Source: Capillidium heterosporum
Lineage: Eukaryota; Entomophthoromycota; Entomophthoromycetes; Entomophthorales; Capillidiaceae
Length of the DNA: 64,000 nucleotides
Assembly: GCA_016630905.1 (NCBI GenBank)
Contig: WBMQ01000009.1
Span: 372,001 to 436,000, forward strand
Direction: 5' to 3'
Below the pieces are notes generated by a model, which worked only from the letters and a program-made list of their open reading frames with translations, made no database searches and was not told where the DNA came from. Below are positions 11,652-22,351 of the stretch, in pieces (the first letter of the stretch is position 1; each line of letters begins with the position of its first letter). A program made the translations under genes and the position numbers.

Positions 11652-12560
11652 TTTGATCTGCAACTTTGGCTTTGTAGTAGTAAAGATTTAGCTAGTATGT
11701 ACATTTGGTTCAAAAGATTTAAATTTTCTTGTGGAAATATAAGTTTAAATAATGTATTACCTGATTTATAATTTATGGCTATCATTCTTTTTCGTAAACA
11801 CTATTTTATCACTCTTGGTGTTCCAACTTTCTATTCCAAGAATTATTTACAATACTATTGCTGACATTTTGCTTATGTTAAAGGTAAAGCAATTGTGAAA
11901 GAGGAGTGATGAACATTCAAACTTTATTAACTTAATCAAAATGGTTATAGGATTTAGTACTAGTAAATTAGACTACTAATATTTGATGATAGAAAGGACC
12001 TATAGTCTGGGTAGGGGTAATGGATTCTACAGAATTTGAGTCTTCTAAAAACTCATTCTATATATAGCTTAGAAAAATGGTATTCAGGTTTGGAAACCCA
12101 GACAAGTTGTAAAAGACTAGATACCTTTATTTTCAACAATATGGAAAACAAACCTTTGAATGTGAAGCCAAATTGGACTTTGTAGCATTGCTGACAATTC
12201 TTATGAAAATGCACTTTGAAAGTGAAGCTTTAAAGCAAACCTGTGATGTTTAGAGAAATGAAATATTAAAACAAAATTTACGGTTTACCGGAAACGCAAG
12301 CTAGTAATCCGATGCATGAATTGCATTGTAACGGCACTAACTTAACTTTCAAGCTTGTTTCGAATTGGGTGAGTAACTTGCAACAGCTGGACAAGAACCA
12401 ACATTGATTTCTAATATAATTGCGTAATAATCTCTAATCTCAAAAGCGATTTTCCAATATTCACTAGCAAAATTACATAATTCTTTTCTGTTTACAAACA
12501 GTGATACGGAACTAACAAATTAGGTAGCTAAGAGTTGCCTTAAAAATCAAGTAAATGAAA
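11652..12560 (+). repeat. Tandem-unit spacer after copy 2
   Basis: Non-coding. Its left 600 bp are almost identical to 21214-21880 after copy 6, and its right 250 bp to 10080-10300 before copy 2. It contains the empty site equivalent to the LTR insertion (near 11938) and ends where the MITE is inserted. Confidence 0.7.
12428..12444 (+). promoter_or_regulatory. Shared OYE upstream element, copy 3
   Basis: AATCTCTAATCTCAAAA, displaced to about 1.2 kb before the ATG because the MITE lies between it and the gene. This could weaken its effect on copy 3. Confidence 0.5.
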
Positions 12561-13427
12561 TATGGCCATTTCCAAACATATTTTATGCTGAGCTTTTGAC
12601 TTGACAACCTTTTTGGGAACTAGTAAATCAAAGTAACTTGGAATTAATGCAGAAAATCTACTAATCAATAGTCCCAAAATATATTGATTCATCATACAAA
12701 TTCTAGTTTTACTATCAAAAATTTTGTATTACTATACAATAGATTGAAAGTTTCAAATTAAAGTTTACAGATAAAAATGAAAAAATGGTAGCTTCACATT
12801 GTACTTTTAATTTTTTAATTAAGCTTCAATTTCTGTAATGATATATATATAATTTTCCAGGGAATAAAACTGGATATTAAAAGTAAATAATAGAGGTGGG
12901 GTCTAAGGAAAGATGCCAGCATATCGACACAAATCTATGGCAAAGGGCAAGATTTGAAAGGAGCAAAGAGGTAGGAAAATAAAGACAGTATTGAATAGTA
13001 GATAGTCATTGATTAGAGTTACTATTCTAATCTCTAAAGTCATATTTAGGATACATTCATTTACTATTTGTTATTAACTACTACTTTAAAGCTAGTTTTA
13101 AAACATTTTTATGGTGTAGCTTTATCTAGCTCCCAGGAGATAGCTAAAATTGTTTGATAAAAGCCTACTCAATAGCAATAATAGTATTGTCAAAAACTCA
13201 ATATACTGTTTCTAGTCAAGTTTATTAAAAGCAAACTTTCTATTTATTTTAATGCTCAACAAATTTCTTTTAAATGTTTAAAACGAATTCTGGGATCATT
13301 TGCAAATTTGGTTTCTAAGTTTGAACTGTCTCACTTTTAATTTACCTTTAGGAATTTGAGGCTGGAAATTTAAGCCCTATAAAATAAACTTAGCTTTTAG
13401 TATAAGGTATGTTTGGAAATGGTTATA
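12561..13427. mobile_element. Non-coding MITE-like element with TA target duplication
   Basis: The ends are imperfect inverted repeats of about 29 bp (left TATGGCCATTTCCAAACATA, right the complement TATAACCATTTCCAAACATA), with a TA at each outer border as in Tc1/mariner-type elements. Inside are about 860 bp of AT-rich DNA without a long ORF. The promoters of copies 2, 6 and 7 run without a break through the same point (GATGAAATCAT..TTGAATTC), giving an empty site. It separates the distal promoter of copy 3 from its TATA box. No transposase is encoded, so it would depend on one in trans. Confidence 0.75.
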
Positions 13428-13566
13428 TTGAAATTTCAAGTGTTAATTAAATTCAAAGAATAAAAAGCTGGAAGTGATCGGAGTAAGATCAATAAAAGGG
13501 ATCAAAAGCTTAACAATAGTAGAAGTGCTACCAAAAACTACTAATCGTAACCTGGGTGCAAGAAAG

Positions 13567-13575
13567 TATATAAAT
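13567..13575 (+). promoter_or_regulatory. TATA box of OYE copy 3
   Basis: TATATAAAT, 88 bp before the ATG and downstream of the MITE. Confidence 0.55.
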
Positions 13576-13656
13576 AATTGAAGTGATCTCAACAGTTAAA
13601 GTAAAATCAATAAAATTAGTAGTATATTGCAAATAAGCAACTTAAAAAATATCAAA

Positions 13657-14773
13657 ATGATCGTAATTGACAACCTCTCCAACAAAAACCTACAGACTCC
13701 CCTTCAGCTCGGTAAACTTACCTTGAAGAATCGTGTAGTAATGGCATCCCTCACCCGTAACCGTGGTAAAGTTCCTGATGAACTCAACGCTCTGTACTAT
13801 GGACAGCGTAGTTCCAGCGGCTTAATCATTTCTGAAAGTACCCTCATTGAGAAGCAAGGTATCGAATGGCCTGAAGCTCCCAGTCTCTTTACTCAGGAAC
13901 AAATAGAAGGTTTGAAGAAAGTTACCGATGCAGTCCATGCCTAAAGGTGGCTTGATTTTTGCCCAATTGTGGCATTTAGGTAGAGCAGCTCATGAACTTT
14001 TGAATGATGGTATTCCACCGGTAGCACCATCAGCAATTAGAGCCAACGCTGGAAAATTTAGAACTTTGCCTGGGAAACCCGGCTACAGTACACCAGTTGC
14101 TATTGAAGATCCCAAACACTACGTCCAATTGTTTAGAAAAGCCGCTGAAAATGCCAAGTTAGCTGGATTTGATGGTGTTGAGTTGCGCAACGCCAGCGGT
14201 TACTTGGCACATCAGTTTTTAGAATTCCATTCCAACCAGCGTACCGACAACTACGGCGGAAGCATTGAAAATAAAGCTCGATTCAGCTTGGAAGTCATCT
14301 ATCAGCTGATGAAAGTCTACCCCAAGGAGTTAGTCGGTATTAAATTGTCTCCATCCGGCGGGTACAACGACATGGGAGAGAAAGACAAGGACCTCCTACT
14401 CAAAACCTATACCTACCTTATCGAGCAGCTAAACTTGAAACAAATCGGATACATCCAACTTGTGAAGCTATTATCAGCTTTTGACACTACCGGACGTGGT
14501 ACTGAAATCGATATCTTCAATCTAGTCAAGGTAATCGACGGTCCCAAGATCTTTTTGAAAGGAGAGGTCAAGGTTGAGGATGCTGATAAATGGATTAAGG
14601 ACGGTAGTATTGATGCTGTAGTATATGATAGAGACCATATATCCAATCCAGATTTATCAAAGCGCCTGTTCAACAATTTTGAGCTCAGCCCTTACGATTA
14701 CCATACGTTTTATGTCTACGATATGGATAAGAGGGAAGTCGGCTATACTGACTACAAGTTCTTTGAGAACTAA
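13657..14773 (+). CDS. OYE-family NADH:flavin oxidoreductase, array copy 3 (one +1 frameshift)
   Basis: Starts MIVIDNLSNKN at 13657; an upstream in-frame ATG at 13627 lies in the leader and is not used by relatives. Motifs KNRVVMASLTRNRG, YYGQRSSSGLIISES, GGLIFAQLWHLGR, NYGGSIENKARF and a C-terminal VVYDRDHISNPDL are present. The active-site segment reads RNASGYL: His and Asn of HxxN are replaced by Arg and Ser while Tyr is kept, so flavin-dependent reduction of usual OYE substrates is unlikely. The loop VVYGRD has become VVYDRD. One +1 break at 13940-13942 (GCC T AAA, the extra base creating TAA in frame zero). The 5' half is nearly identical to copy 6. Its promoter is disturbed by the MITE. 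Confidence 0.83.
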
Positions 14774-15463
14774 GCCTATAGTTTAAAAGGCTGCATTATT
14801 AAACCCATTATTTGTATATCTCTTACATTTAATGTTTTAAATGATTTTTTATAATATACTTTCAGTTGGATAAACTTCTCACTATACTGTGTAGATTTTT
14901 AAATCAGTTTCCAAGTTGCAGCTACCGTTTCAAAATTATAAACGCTTTATATAAAGTAACTATCGAAACTCTCCCAAACTTTTGAAATATTAGAATTTAA
15001 GTATTATAGAATTTGTCTTAAAGAATTGTTTTTAAAATTCTAAATATACAGTAAAATAGTCTAAGCAATCAGTTATGATGCGATTTATTTGAAACCTATA
15101 AAGTATATCTTTTTGAGGCGTACTATATATAGTTAGTACAGTAATACTTTGACATAAACTAGAAAAGTACTGAGTCTGCAGCTGAAAGCTATAGCTTTCC
15201 TTGTTATAAGATGGGTAAAAAGATAATGATGAAAAGTTGATTTTTATCGGTAGTGATCTAGCCTACATTAAAATTTCATGATGTAGGCTAGCTTAAGTAT
15301 AAATATATATAGTGGATTTACATTTAATAGCTTTTTTAAAGAATAATTGCAGTAATTCAATATAGATAAAGACATCCTAAAGTATTGAATTTGCCTTTGA
15401 TATGAACTAAACCTCATTACTAATTTGATTACCGAAAAACTAATGCTAATGTTTTATCCGATT
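14774..15463. other. Spacer copy 3 to copy 4, with a perfect hairpin
   Basis: AT-rich. An 11-bp perfect inverted repeat (CTAGCCTACAT at 15258-15268 and its complement at 15281-15291, 12-nt loop) is the only clear structure. Less similar to the other spacers than they are to each other. Confidence 0.5.
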
Positions 15464-15476
15464 CCTAATCTCAAAA
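15464..15476 (+). promoter_or_regulatory. Shared OYE upstream element, copy 4
   Basis: CCTAATCTCAAAA preceded by CCGATT, about 390 bp before the ATG; a diverged version that keeps the TAATCTCAAAA core. Confidence 0.45.
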
Positions 15477-15767
15477 CAAGTTTCCAATCTCTATTGGTTA
15501 AAATAACGAGATTTATCAGTTTGCTTTGATTACTAATTGAAGCTATATTATCTATGCATAATTCAACGGTGCTAACCAGGAAGATCAACAGATAGATGAA
15601 GTTATGTACCTATGAAAAGTATCACCTTTGAAGGCAAGACCGAAAGTCAAATTGAGTCGGACTTAAAATTGGAAAATGATGGAAGGACTTGTAAAAATTA
15701 GGCAATTGGTGATGGGACCTTCAATTAGCTTACAAATTGATCACAAAGGTTCAAAGAATTGGAAATG

Positions 15768-15774
15768 TATAAAA
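15768..15774 (+). promoter_or_regulatory. TATA box of OYE copy 4
   Basis: TATAAAA 93 bp before the ATG. Confidence 0.65.
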
Positions 15775-15860
15775 GGTCTTGAACAAACCAAATATTTAAC
15801 AAGTATCCAAATAACAATCAATCCAACCTTCTACCAACTAACAAACCATATTTATTAAAT

Positions 15861-16977
15861 ATGACCGTAACCGACAACCTCCATAATCAAAATCTACAGG
15901 CTCCCTTGCAACTTGGCAAGCATACCTTGAAGAATCGTATTGTGATGGCGTCCCTCACTCGTAACCGTGGTAAAACTCCTAGTCAACTCAACGCTGAATA
16001 CTACGGCCAGCGTAGTTCAGGTGGCTTAATAATCTCCGAAGGTGTTCTCATTGAGAAGCAAGGCATCGAATGGGCCGAAGTTCCTGGCCTCTTTACTCAA
16101 GAACAAATAGAAGGCTGGAAGAAAGTTACCGATGCAGTCCACGCTAAAGGTGGCTTGATTTTTGCCCAATTGTGGCATTTAGGTAGAGCAGCTCATGAAC
16201 TTTTGAACGATGGTGTTGCACCACCTGCCCCATCTGCCATTCGAGCCAACGCCGGTAAATTTAGAACTTTGGAAGGTCAGCCTGGTTATTCTATCCCTAG
16301 AGAAATTGAAGATCCCAAGCACTACATTCAACTGTTTAGAAAAGCCGCAGAAAACGCCAAGTTAGCTGGATTTGACGGTGTTGAGTTACATAATGCCAAC
16401 GGTTACTTGGCGCATCAATTCTTAGAGTCTCATTCCAACCAGCGTACTGACAGCTACGGCGGTAGTATCGAGAACCGAGCTCGTTTTAGTTTGGAAATCA
16501 TCGATCAACTTTTGGAAGTCTACCCTAAGGAATCAGTTGGCATCAAGTTATCACCATCGGGTGGATCCAACGATATGGGTGAGACTGATAAAGACCTCCT
16601 CTTACAAACATATACCTACCTCATTGAACAGCTAAACTCAAGACAGATTGGCTATATCCAGCTCTTCCAATATCTACCTGCCTTCGACGCTGTGAAACGT
16701 GGTACCGATATCGACATCTTTAATCTAGTCAAAGTAGTAAAAGGTCCTAAAATCTTTTTGAATGGAGGTGTCAATGTTGAGGATGCCGACAGATGGATTA
16801 AAGAAGATAAAATTGATGCTGTTGTCTACTGGTAGAGACTATATCTCTAACCCTGATTTGCCAGAGCGATTATTCAACAAGTTGGAACTCAACCCTTACG
16901 ATTTTGTATCCTTTTATACCTATGAGGAGGGTAAGATGGAGGTTGGATATACTGACTATAAGTTTATTGAGAACTAA
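15861..16977 (+). CDS. OYE-family NADH:flavin oxidoreductase, array copy 4 (one late +1 frameshift)
   Basis: The best preserved copy: 324 codons open without interruption, covering the whole barrel up to the FMN-phosphate loop. Motifs: KNRIVMASLTRNRG (24-37), GQRSSGGLIISEG (49-61), HAKGGLIFAQLWHLGR (94-109), FDGVELHNANGYL (171-183) with the complete HxxN-Y set (His177, Asn180, Tyr182), RTDSYGGSIENRARF, and VKGPKIFLNGG. A +1 break at 16830 (TAC T GGT AGA, relatives TAT GGT AGA) truncates the frame inside VVYGRDY; the remaining 48 codons to YKFIEN are clean. If the extra base is an error, this is the most likely active enzyme of the array. Confidence 0.87.
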
Positions 16978-17570
16978 ACTGATGTGTAACTTTTGGTATT
17001 GTAGCAATAAAGCATTATTTATCGTATACTTTCGAGATGATAAGTTTATGTAACTATTTGAAAATACTGTATTTCTTTCTAGCTCATTAAACATCAAAAA
17101 CTACAGACTTTAGCTCTAATAGTTGGAATAGATATAGTTGTTCAAATTTATATTTAAATTAACTAGAAAGGTTTTGATTCTACTGACCCAAAGCTTCCAA
17201 AAGCTTTTCGCTGTCGTATACTTTTAGACCTATGATTTGCAACCTTGGAAGTCTGTCCAAATGTATAAAAGTTGAACATCGCTTGTTTATACATTAATGA
17301 TGTGAAAATAAATCTCTAAATGAAAGATCATGAAAAACTTGAAAACTTTGCCATCAATTGGTATAAAGTACACGGTGAAGCCAAGTTTCAAAGTATAACT
17401 CGCAGCTGGTCGTAAAATTAAATTATCAAAACGGTATTTACAGTTTAATCAATTACATGAGTTATTAATCTGATGTATATATCATTTTATATACTAAATT
17501 TAGCTTTTACTTCTCCGCAGAGATGCCTACCTACAAGAACTAACGTTGATTTTTAATCCGATTTCATAAT
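16978..17570. other. Spacer copy 4 to copy 5
   Basis: Non-coding, AT-rich, distantly similar to the other array spacers (AAGTTTCAAAGTATAACTCGC and CGGTATTTACAGTTTAATC regions correspond to AAGC..TTTACGGTTTA blocks elsewhere). Confidence 0.45.
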
Positions 17571-17585
17571 AATCTCTAATCTCAA
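17571..17585 (+). promoter_or_regulatory. Shared OYE upstream element, copy 5
   Basis: AATCTCTAATCTCAA, preceded by TTCATAAT, about 370 bp before the ATG. Confidence 0.5.
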
Positions 17586-17861
17586 CGACTAGAGCGCAGC
17601 TTTCATTGATCAAGTTACATAGTTTATTAATATGATTAGTAATTTGAATTGCATCAGCTAAAATTAGTCAATCAAAGGGTTCCAAGTTGAACCATGATCA
17701 GAGTGATGAAATCATAAATTTCTCAAGAATAGAGTGGCTTTAAAGATTAGACTAAAAGATTGAAATATATCGGAGTAAAGCCAGTTAAAGTAAAGTAAGA
17801 AGTCGATGATGGTGCAAGAGCTGTTGGAATTACTAATTATAACTTAATGGTGTCAAGGAAG

Positions 17862-17868
17862 TATAAAA
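17862..17868 (+). promoter_or_regulatory. TATA box of OYE copy 5
   Basis: TATAAAA 86 bp before the ATG. Confidence 0.65.
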
Positions 17869-17947
17869 GAAGTCAAAATGGCCTCAATAGTCAAAACAGC
17901 AATACAAATAGTAGTACACAGCATTAACTTGCAATTAAATAATAAAG

Positions 17948-19063
17948 ATGACCGTAACTAACAACCTCTATAACAAGAATCTACAGACCCCTTTACAAAT
18001 AGGAAAACTCAACTTGAAGAACCGCATCATCATGGCGTCTCTCACTCGTAACCGAGGTACAATCCCCGACCAACTCAACGCCGAATACTACGGCCAACGT
18101 AGCTCAGGTGGCTTAATTATTTCCGAAGGTGCTATAATCGAGAAGCAAGGTATTGAATGGCCCGAAGCCCCAGGACTCTATACACAAGAACAAGTCCAAA
18201 GGTTGGAAATTAGTGACTGATGAAGTTCACGCCAAAGATGGATTAATTTTCGCTCAACTTTGGCATTTAGGTAGAGCTGGTCATGAACTTTTGAATAACG
18301 GTATCCCTCCAGTAGCCCCCTCAGCAATCCAAGCCAACGCCGGTAAATTTAGAACTTTGGAAGGTCAACCTGGCTACTCTACACCAGTTGCTATTGAAGA
18401 TCCCAAGCACTTACGTCCAGTTGTTTAGAAAAGCAGCAGAAAATGCCAAGTTAGCCGGGTTTGACGGTGTAGAAATCCACAACGCCAACGGGTACCTAGC
18501 CCATCAATTTTTAGAATCTCATTCCAACCAGAGAACCGACAACTACGGCGGAAGTATCGAAAATCGAGCAAGGTTTACTTTGGAAGTCATCGATCAGCTG
18601 TTGGAAGTCTACCCCAAGGAATCCATAGGTATCAAGTTATCGCCATCTGGTGGCGAGAATGACATGGGTGAACCCAAGCAACTTTTACTAGATACCTATA
18701 CTTACCTCATTGAACAGTTGAACTTGCGACAGATTGGTTACATTCAACTTTTCCAGTATGTACCCAGCTTCGATTCTAAGAAGCGCGGCACTGGTATCGA
18801 CATCCACGAGTTGGTCAAAGGTAGTCAATGGCCCCAAAATCTTTTTGAATGGTGACGTTAAGGTTGAGGATGCTGATCGATGGGTTAAAGAAGGCAAAAT
18901 TGATGGTGTAGTCTATGGTAGGAACTACATCTCCAACCCTGATCTACCGGAAAGATTGTTCAATAACTTGGAACTTAATCCTTATGACCATGTCTCGTTC
19001 TATAGGTATGAAGTAGATAAGCGTGAGATTGGATATACTGATTACAAGTTCATTGAAAGCTAA
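17948..19063 (+). CDS. OYE-family NADH:flavin oxidoreductase, array copy 5 (three +1 frameshifts)
   Basis: Full-length homology from MTVTNNLYNKNLQTPLQIGK to YKFIES. The complete active-site segment HNANGYL and all FMN-contact motifs are present, with no nonsense substitution other than those caused by three single-base +1 shifts: 18195-18196 (GTC C AAA), 18411-18412 (CAC T TAC) and 18818-18821 (AAA G GTA). The second shift is identical in position and sequence to one in copy 7. After three shifts the last segment is back in the starting frame. Conserved coding on both sides of each break indicates selection until recently, or that the breaks are not in the real gene product. Confidence 0.83.
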
Positions 19064-19740
19064 TTTGACCTGAAGCTTTTACTTTCGTAGTAGTAATGAT
19101 TTAGTTAGTATGTACCTTTGGTTCAAAGAATTTAAGTTTTCTTGTGAAAATATAAGTTTAAATATATGTACTTTTTTATACTTAAATAGTGTACTGGCTG
19201 ATTTCTAACTTATGATCATTATTTTTCGTAAATACTACTTTACCACTCTTGATGTTCCAACTTTTCTATTACAATTATTTACAATACTATTGCTTGACAC
19301 TTTGCTTATGTTAAAGGTAAGTAATTGTGAAAGAGGAGTGATGGATTCTACATAATTTGAGTCTTCTAAAGCTCATTCTATATATAGCTTAGAAAAATGG
19401 TATTCAGGTTTGGAAACCCAGACAAGCTGCAAAAGACTGGATACCTCTATTTTCAACAATATGGAAAAAAACCTTTGAGTGCGAAGCCAAATTGGATTTT
19501 GTAGCATTGCTGACAATTCTTATGAAAATGCACTTTGAAAGTGAAGCTTTAAAGCAAACCTGTGATGTTTAGAGTAATGAAATATTGAAACAAAATTTAC
19601 GGTTTATCGGAAACGCAAGCTAGTAATCCGATGCAGGAATCACATTGTAACGACATTAACTCAACCTTTAAGTTTATTTTGAGTTGGGTAGCTTACAGCT
19701 GAACAAGAACCAACGCTAATTTCTAATCCAACTTCGTAAT
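19064..19740 (+). repeat. Tandem-unit spacer after copy 5
   Basis: Homologous to the spacers after copies 1, 2 and 6 (GTAGTAATGATTTAG..GTACCTTTGGTTCAAAG, and TAGCTTAGAAAAATGGTATTCAGG blocks) but lacks about 100 bp around the point where the LTR sits after copy 1. Confidence 0.65.
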
Positions 19741-19756
19741 AATCTCTAATCTCAAA
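19741..19756 (+). promoter_or_regulatory. Shared OYE upstream element, copy 6
   Basis: AATCTCTAATCTCAAA, about 350 bp before the ATG. Confidence 0.5.
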
Positions 19757-20009
19757 AGTGATTCTCCAATATTCATTGATAAAATTACATAGTTCTTTTC
19801 TGGTTATAAATAGTGGTGTGGAATTCAATAAATTAGGTAGCTAAAAATTGTCTTGAAAATTAAGCAGATGAAATCATTGAATTCAAGCTTTATTAAATTC
19901 AAAGAATAAAGGGCTGGAAATAATCGGATTAAGATTAATAGAAGAGATCGAAAGTTTAATAGCGCAAATGCTACTAAAACTAATTATTCGTAATTTAGAT
20001 ACAATGAAG

Positions 20010-20016
20010 TATAAAA
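20010..20016 (+). promoter_or_regulatory. TATA box of OYE copy 6
   Basis: TATAAAA 90 bp before the ATG; followed by GGAATTGAGGTGATCTCAATAGCC, shared with copy 7. Confidence 0.65.
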
Positions 20017-20099
20017 GGAATTGAGGTGATCTCAATAGCCAAAGCAAAAAAAACAGAAGTAGTAGTACATTACAAATAAGCAACTTACCAGATATCAAA

Positions 20100-21213
20100 A
20101 TGATCGTAATTGACAACCTCTCCAACAAAAACCTACAGACTCCCTTGCAGCTCGGTAAACTTACCTTGAAGAATCGTGTAGTAATGGCATCCCTCACCCG
20201 TAACCGTGGTAAAGTTCCTGATGAACTCAACGCTCTGTACTATGGACAGCGTAGTTCCAGCGGCTTAATTATTTCTGAAAGTACCCTCATTGAGAAGCAA
20301 GGTGTCGAATGGACTGAAGCTCCCGGTCTCTTTACTCAGGAACAAATAGAAGGTTGGAAGAAAGTTACTGCCGAGGTTCATGCCAAAGGTGGCTTGATCT
20401 TCGCCCAACTATGGCATTTAGGTAGAGCAGCTCATGAACTTTTGAATGATGGTATTCCACCGGTAGCACCATCAGCAATTAGAGCCAACGCTGGAAAATT
20501 TAGAACTTTGCCTGGGAAACCTGGCTACAGTACACCAGTTGCTATTGAAGATCCCAAACACTACGTCCAATTGTTTAGAAAAGCTGCTGAAAATGCCAAG
20601 TTAGCTGGATTTGATGGTGTCGAGTTACATAATGCTGGAGGCTGCTTAGCACATCAGTTCTTAGAATCTCATTCCAACCAGAGAACCGACAACTACGGTG
20701 GAAGTATTGAGAACCGAGCTCGTTTCAATTTAGGAAGTCATCGATCAGTTGATGGAAGTCTATCCCAAGGAGTTAGTTGGTATTAAATTGTCTCCATCCG
20801 GCGGGCATAATGACATGGGAGAACCGAAAGATCTTCTAATTGACGCCTACTCCTATCTTATTGAACAGTTAAACCAAAGACAGATCGGGTACATCCAGTT
20901 TATGAAGCTGCTACCTTCTTTCGACCTCGCTGAACGTGCTACTGAAATTGACATCTTTGATCTAGTCAAGGTAGTCAACGGCCCCAAAGTCTTTTTGAAT
21001 GGTGATGTCAAAGTCGAGGATGCTGATCGATGGATTAAAGAAGGCAAAATTGATGCCGTGGTCTATGGTAGGAACTACATTTCCAACCCTGATCTACCGA
21101 AGAGATTGTTCAACAATTTAGAACTCAACCTTTACGACCCCACTACCTTTTACGTCTATGAAGAAAATAAGAGGGAGGTTGGTTATACCGACTATAAGTT
21201 CATCAAAGGTTAA
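20100..21213 (+). CDS. OYE-family NADH:flavin oxidoreductase, array copy 6 (one +1 frameshift)
   Basis: Starts MIVIDNLSNKN like copy 3, with which it shares nearly the whole 5' half. Conserved GGLIFAQLWHLGR, KAAENAKLAGFDGVELHN, RTDNYGGSIENRARF and VVYGRNYISNPDL. The active-site segment reads HNAGGCL: Asn and Tyr of the HxxN-Y set are replaced by Gly and Cys, a pairing not expected in a standard OYE. The break is a doubled G at 20733-20734 (TTA G GAA, relatives TTA GAA), after which the frame is clean to YKFIKG at 21213. The loop uses GEPKDL rather than GEKDKDL, as in copy 7. Confidence 0.83.
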
Positions 21214-21992
21214 TTTGATCTGCAGCTTTTGGCTTTCATAGTAGTAATGATTTAGCTAATGTGTACTTTGGTTCAAAGATTTAAATTTTCTTGTGGAAAT
21301 ATAAGTTTAAATAATGTATTACCTGATTTATAATTTATGGCTATCATTCTTTTTCGTAAACACTATTTTATCACTCTTGGTGTTCCAACTTTCTATTCCA
21401 AGAATTATTTACAATACTATTGCTGACATTTTGCTTATGTTAAAGGTAAAGCAATTGTGAAAGAGGAGTGATGAACATTCAAACTTTATTAACTTAATCA
21501 AAATGGTTATAGGATTTAGTACTAATAAATTAGACTACTAATATTTGATGATAGAAAGGACCTATAGTCTGGGTAGGGGTAATGGATTCTACAGAATTTG
21601 AGTCTTCTAAAAGCTCATTCTATATATAGCTTAGAAAAATGGTATTCAGGTTTGGAAACCCAGACAAGTTGTAAAAGACTAGATACCTTTATTTTCAACA
21701 ATATGGAAAACAAACCTTTGAATGTGAAGCCAAATTGGACTTTGTAGCATTGCCTGACAATTCTTATGAAAATGCACTTTGAAATGTGAAGCTTTAAAGC
21801 AAACCTGTGATGTTTAGAGTAATGAAATATTAAAACAAAATTTACGGTTTACCGGAAACGCAAGCTAGTAATCCGATGCATGAATCACATTGTAACGGTA
21901 TTAACTTAACCTTCAAGTCTATCTCAAATTGGGTAAGTAACTTACAACAACCGAACAAGAGCCAACGCTAATTTCTAACCCAACTTCGTAAT
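21214..21992 (+). repeat. Tandem-unit spacer after copy 6
   Basis: Near-identical to the spacer after copy 2 over more than 600 bp (from CAAAGATTTAAATTTTCTTG), with only small indels such as CATTGCCTGAC and GAAATGTGAAGC. It carries the uninterrupted LTR target region and no MITE. This similarity between non-adjacent spacers points to block duplication or conversion. Confidence 0.7.
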
Positions 21993-22009
21993 AATCTCTA
22001 ATCTCAAAA
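21993..22009 (+). promoter_or_regulatory. Shared OYE upstream element, copy 7
   Basis: AATCTCTAATCTCAAAA, about 345 bp before the ATG. Confidence 0.5.
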
Positions 22010-22261
22010 GCCTATCCTCCAATCCTCATTGATAAATTACATAATTCTTTTCTGGTTATAAACAGTGATACGGAACTCAATAAATTAGGTAGCTAAAAAT
22101 TGTCTTAAAAATTAAGCAGATGAAATCATTGAATTCAAGCTTTATTAAATTCAAAGAATAAAGGGCTGGAAATAATCGGATTAAGATTAATACAAGAAAT
22201 CGAAAGTTTATTGTATTTAAATTACGAATAATTAGTTTTAGTAACACTTCCGCTATTAACG

Positions 22262-22268
22262 TATAAAA
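22262..22268 (+). promoter_or_regulatory. TATA box of OYE copy 7
   Basis: TATAAAA 90 bp before the ATG. Confidence 0.65.
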
Positions 22269-22351
22269 GGAATTGAGATGATCTCAATAGCCAAAGCAAA
22301 ACAAACAGAAGTAGTAGTACATTACAAATAAGCAACTTACCAGATATCAAA

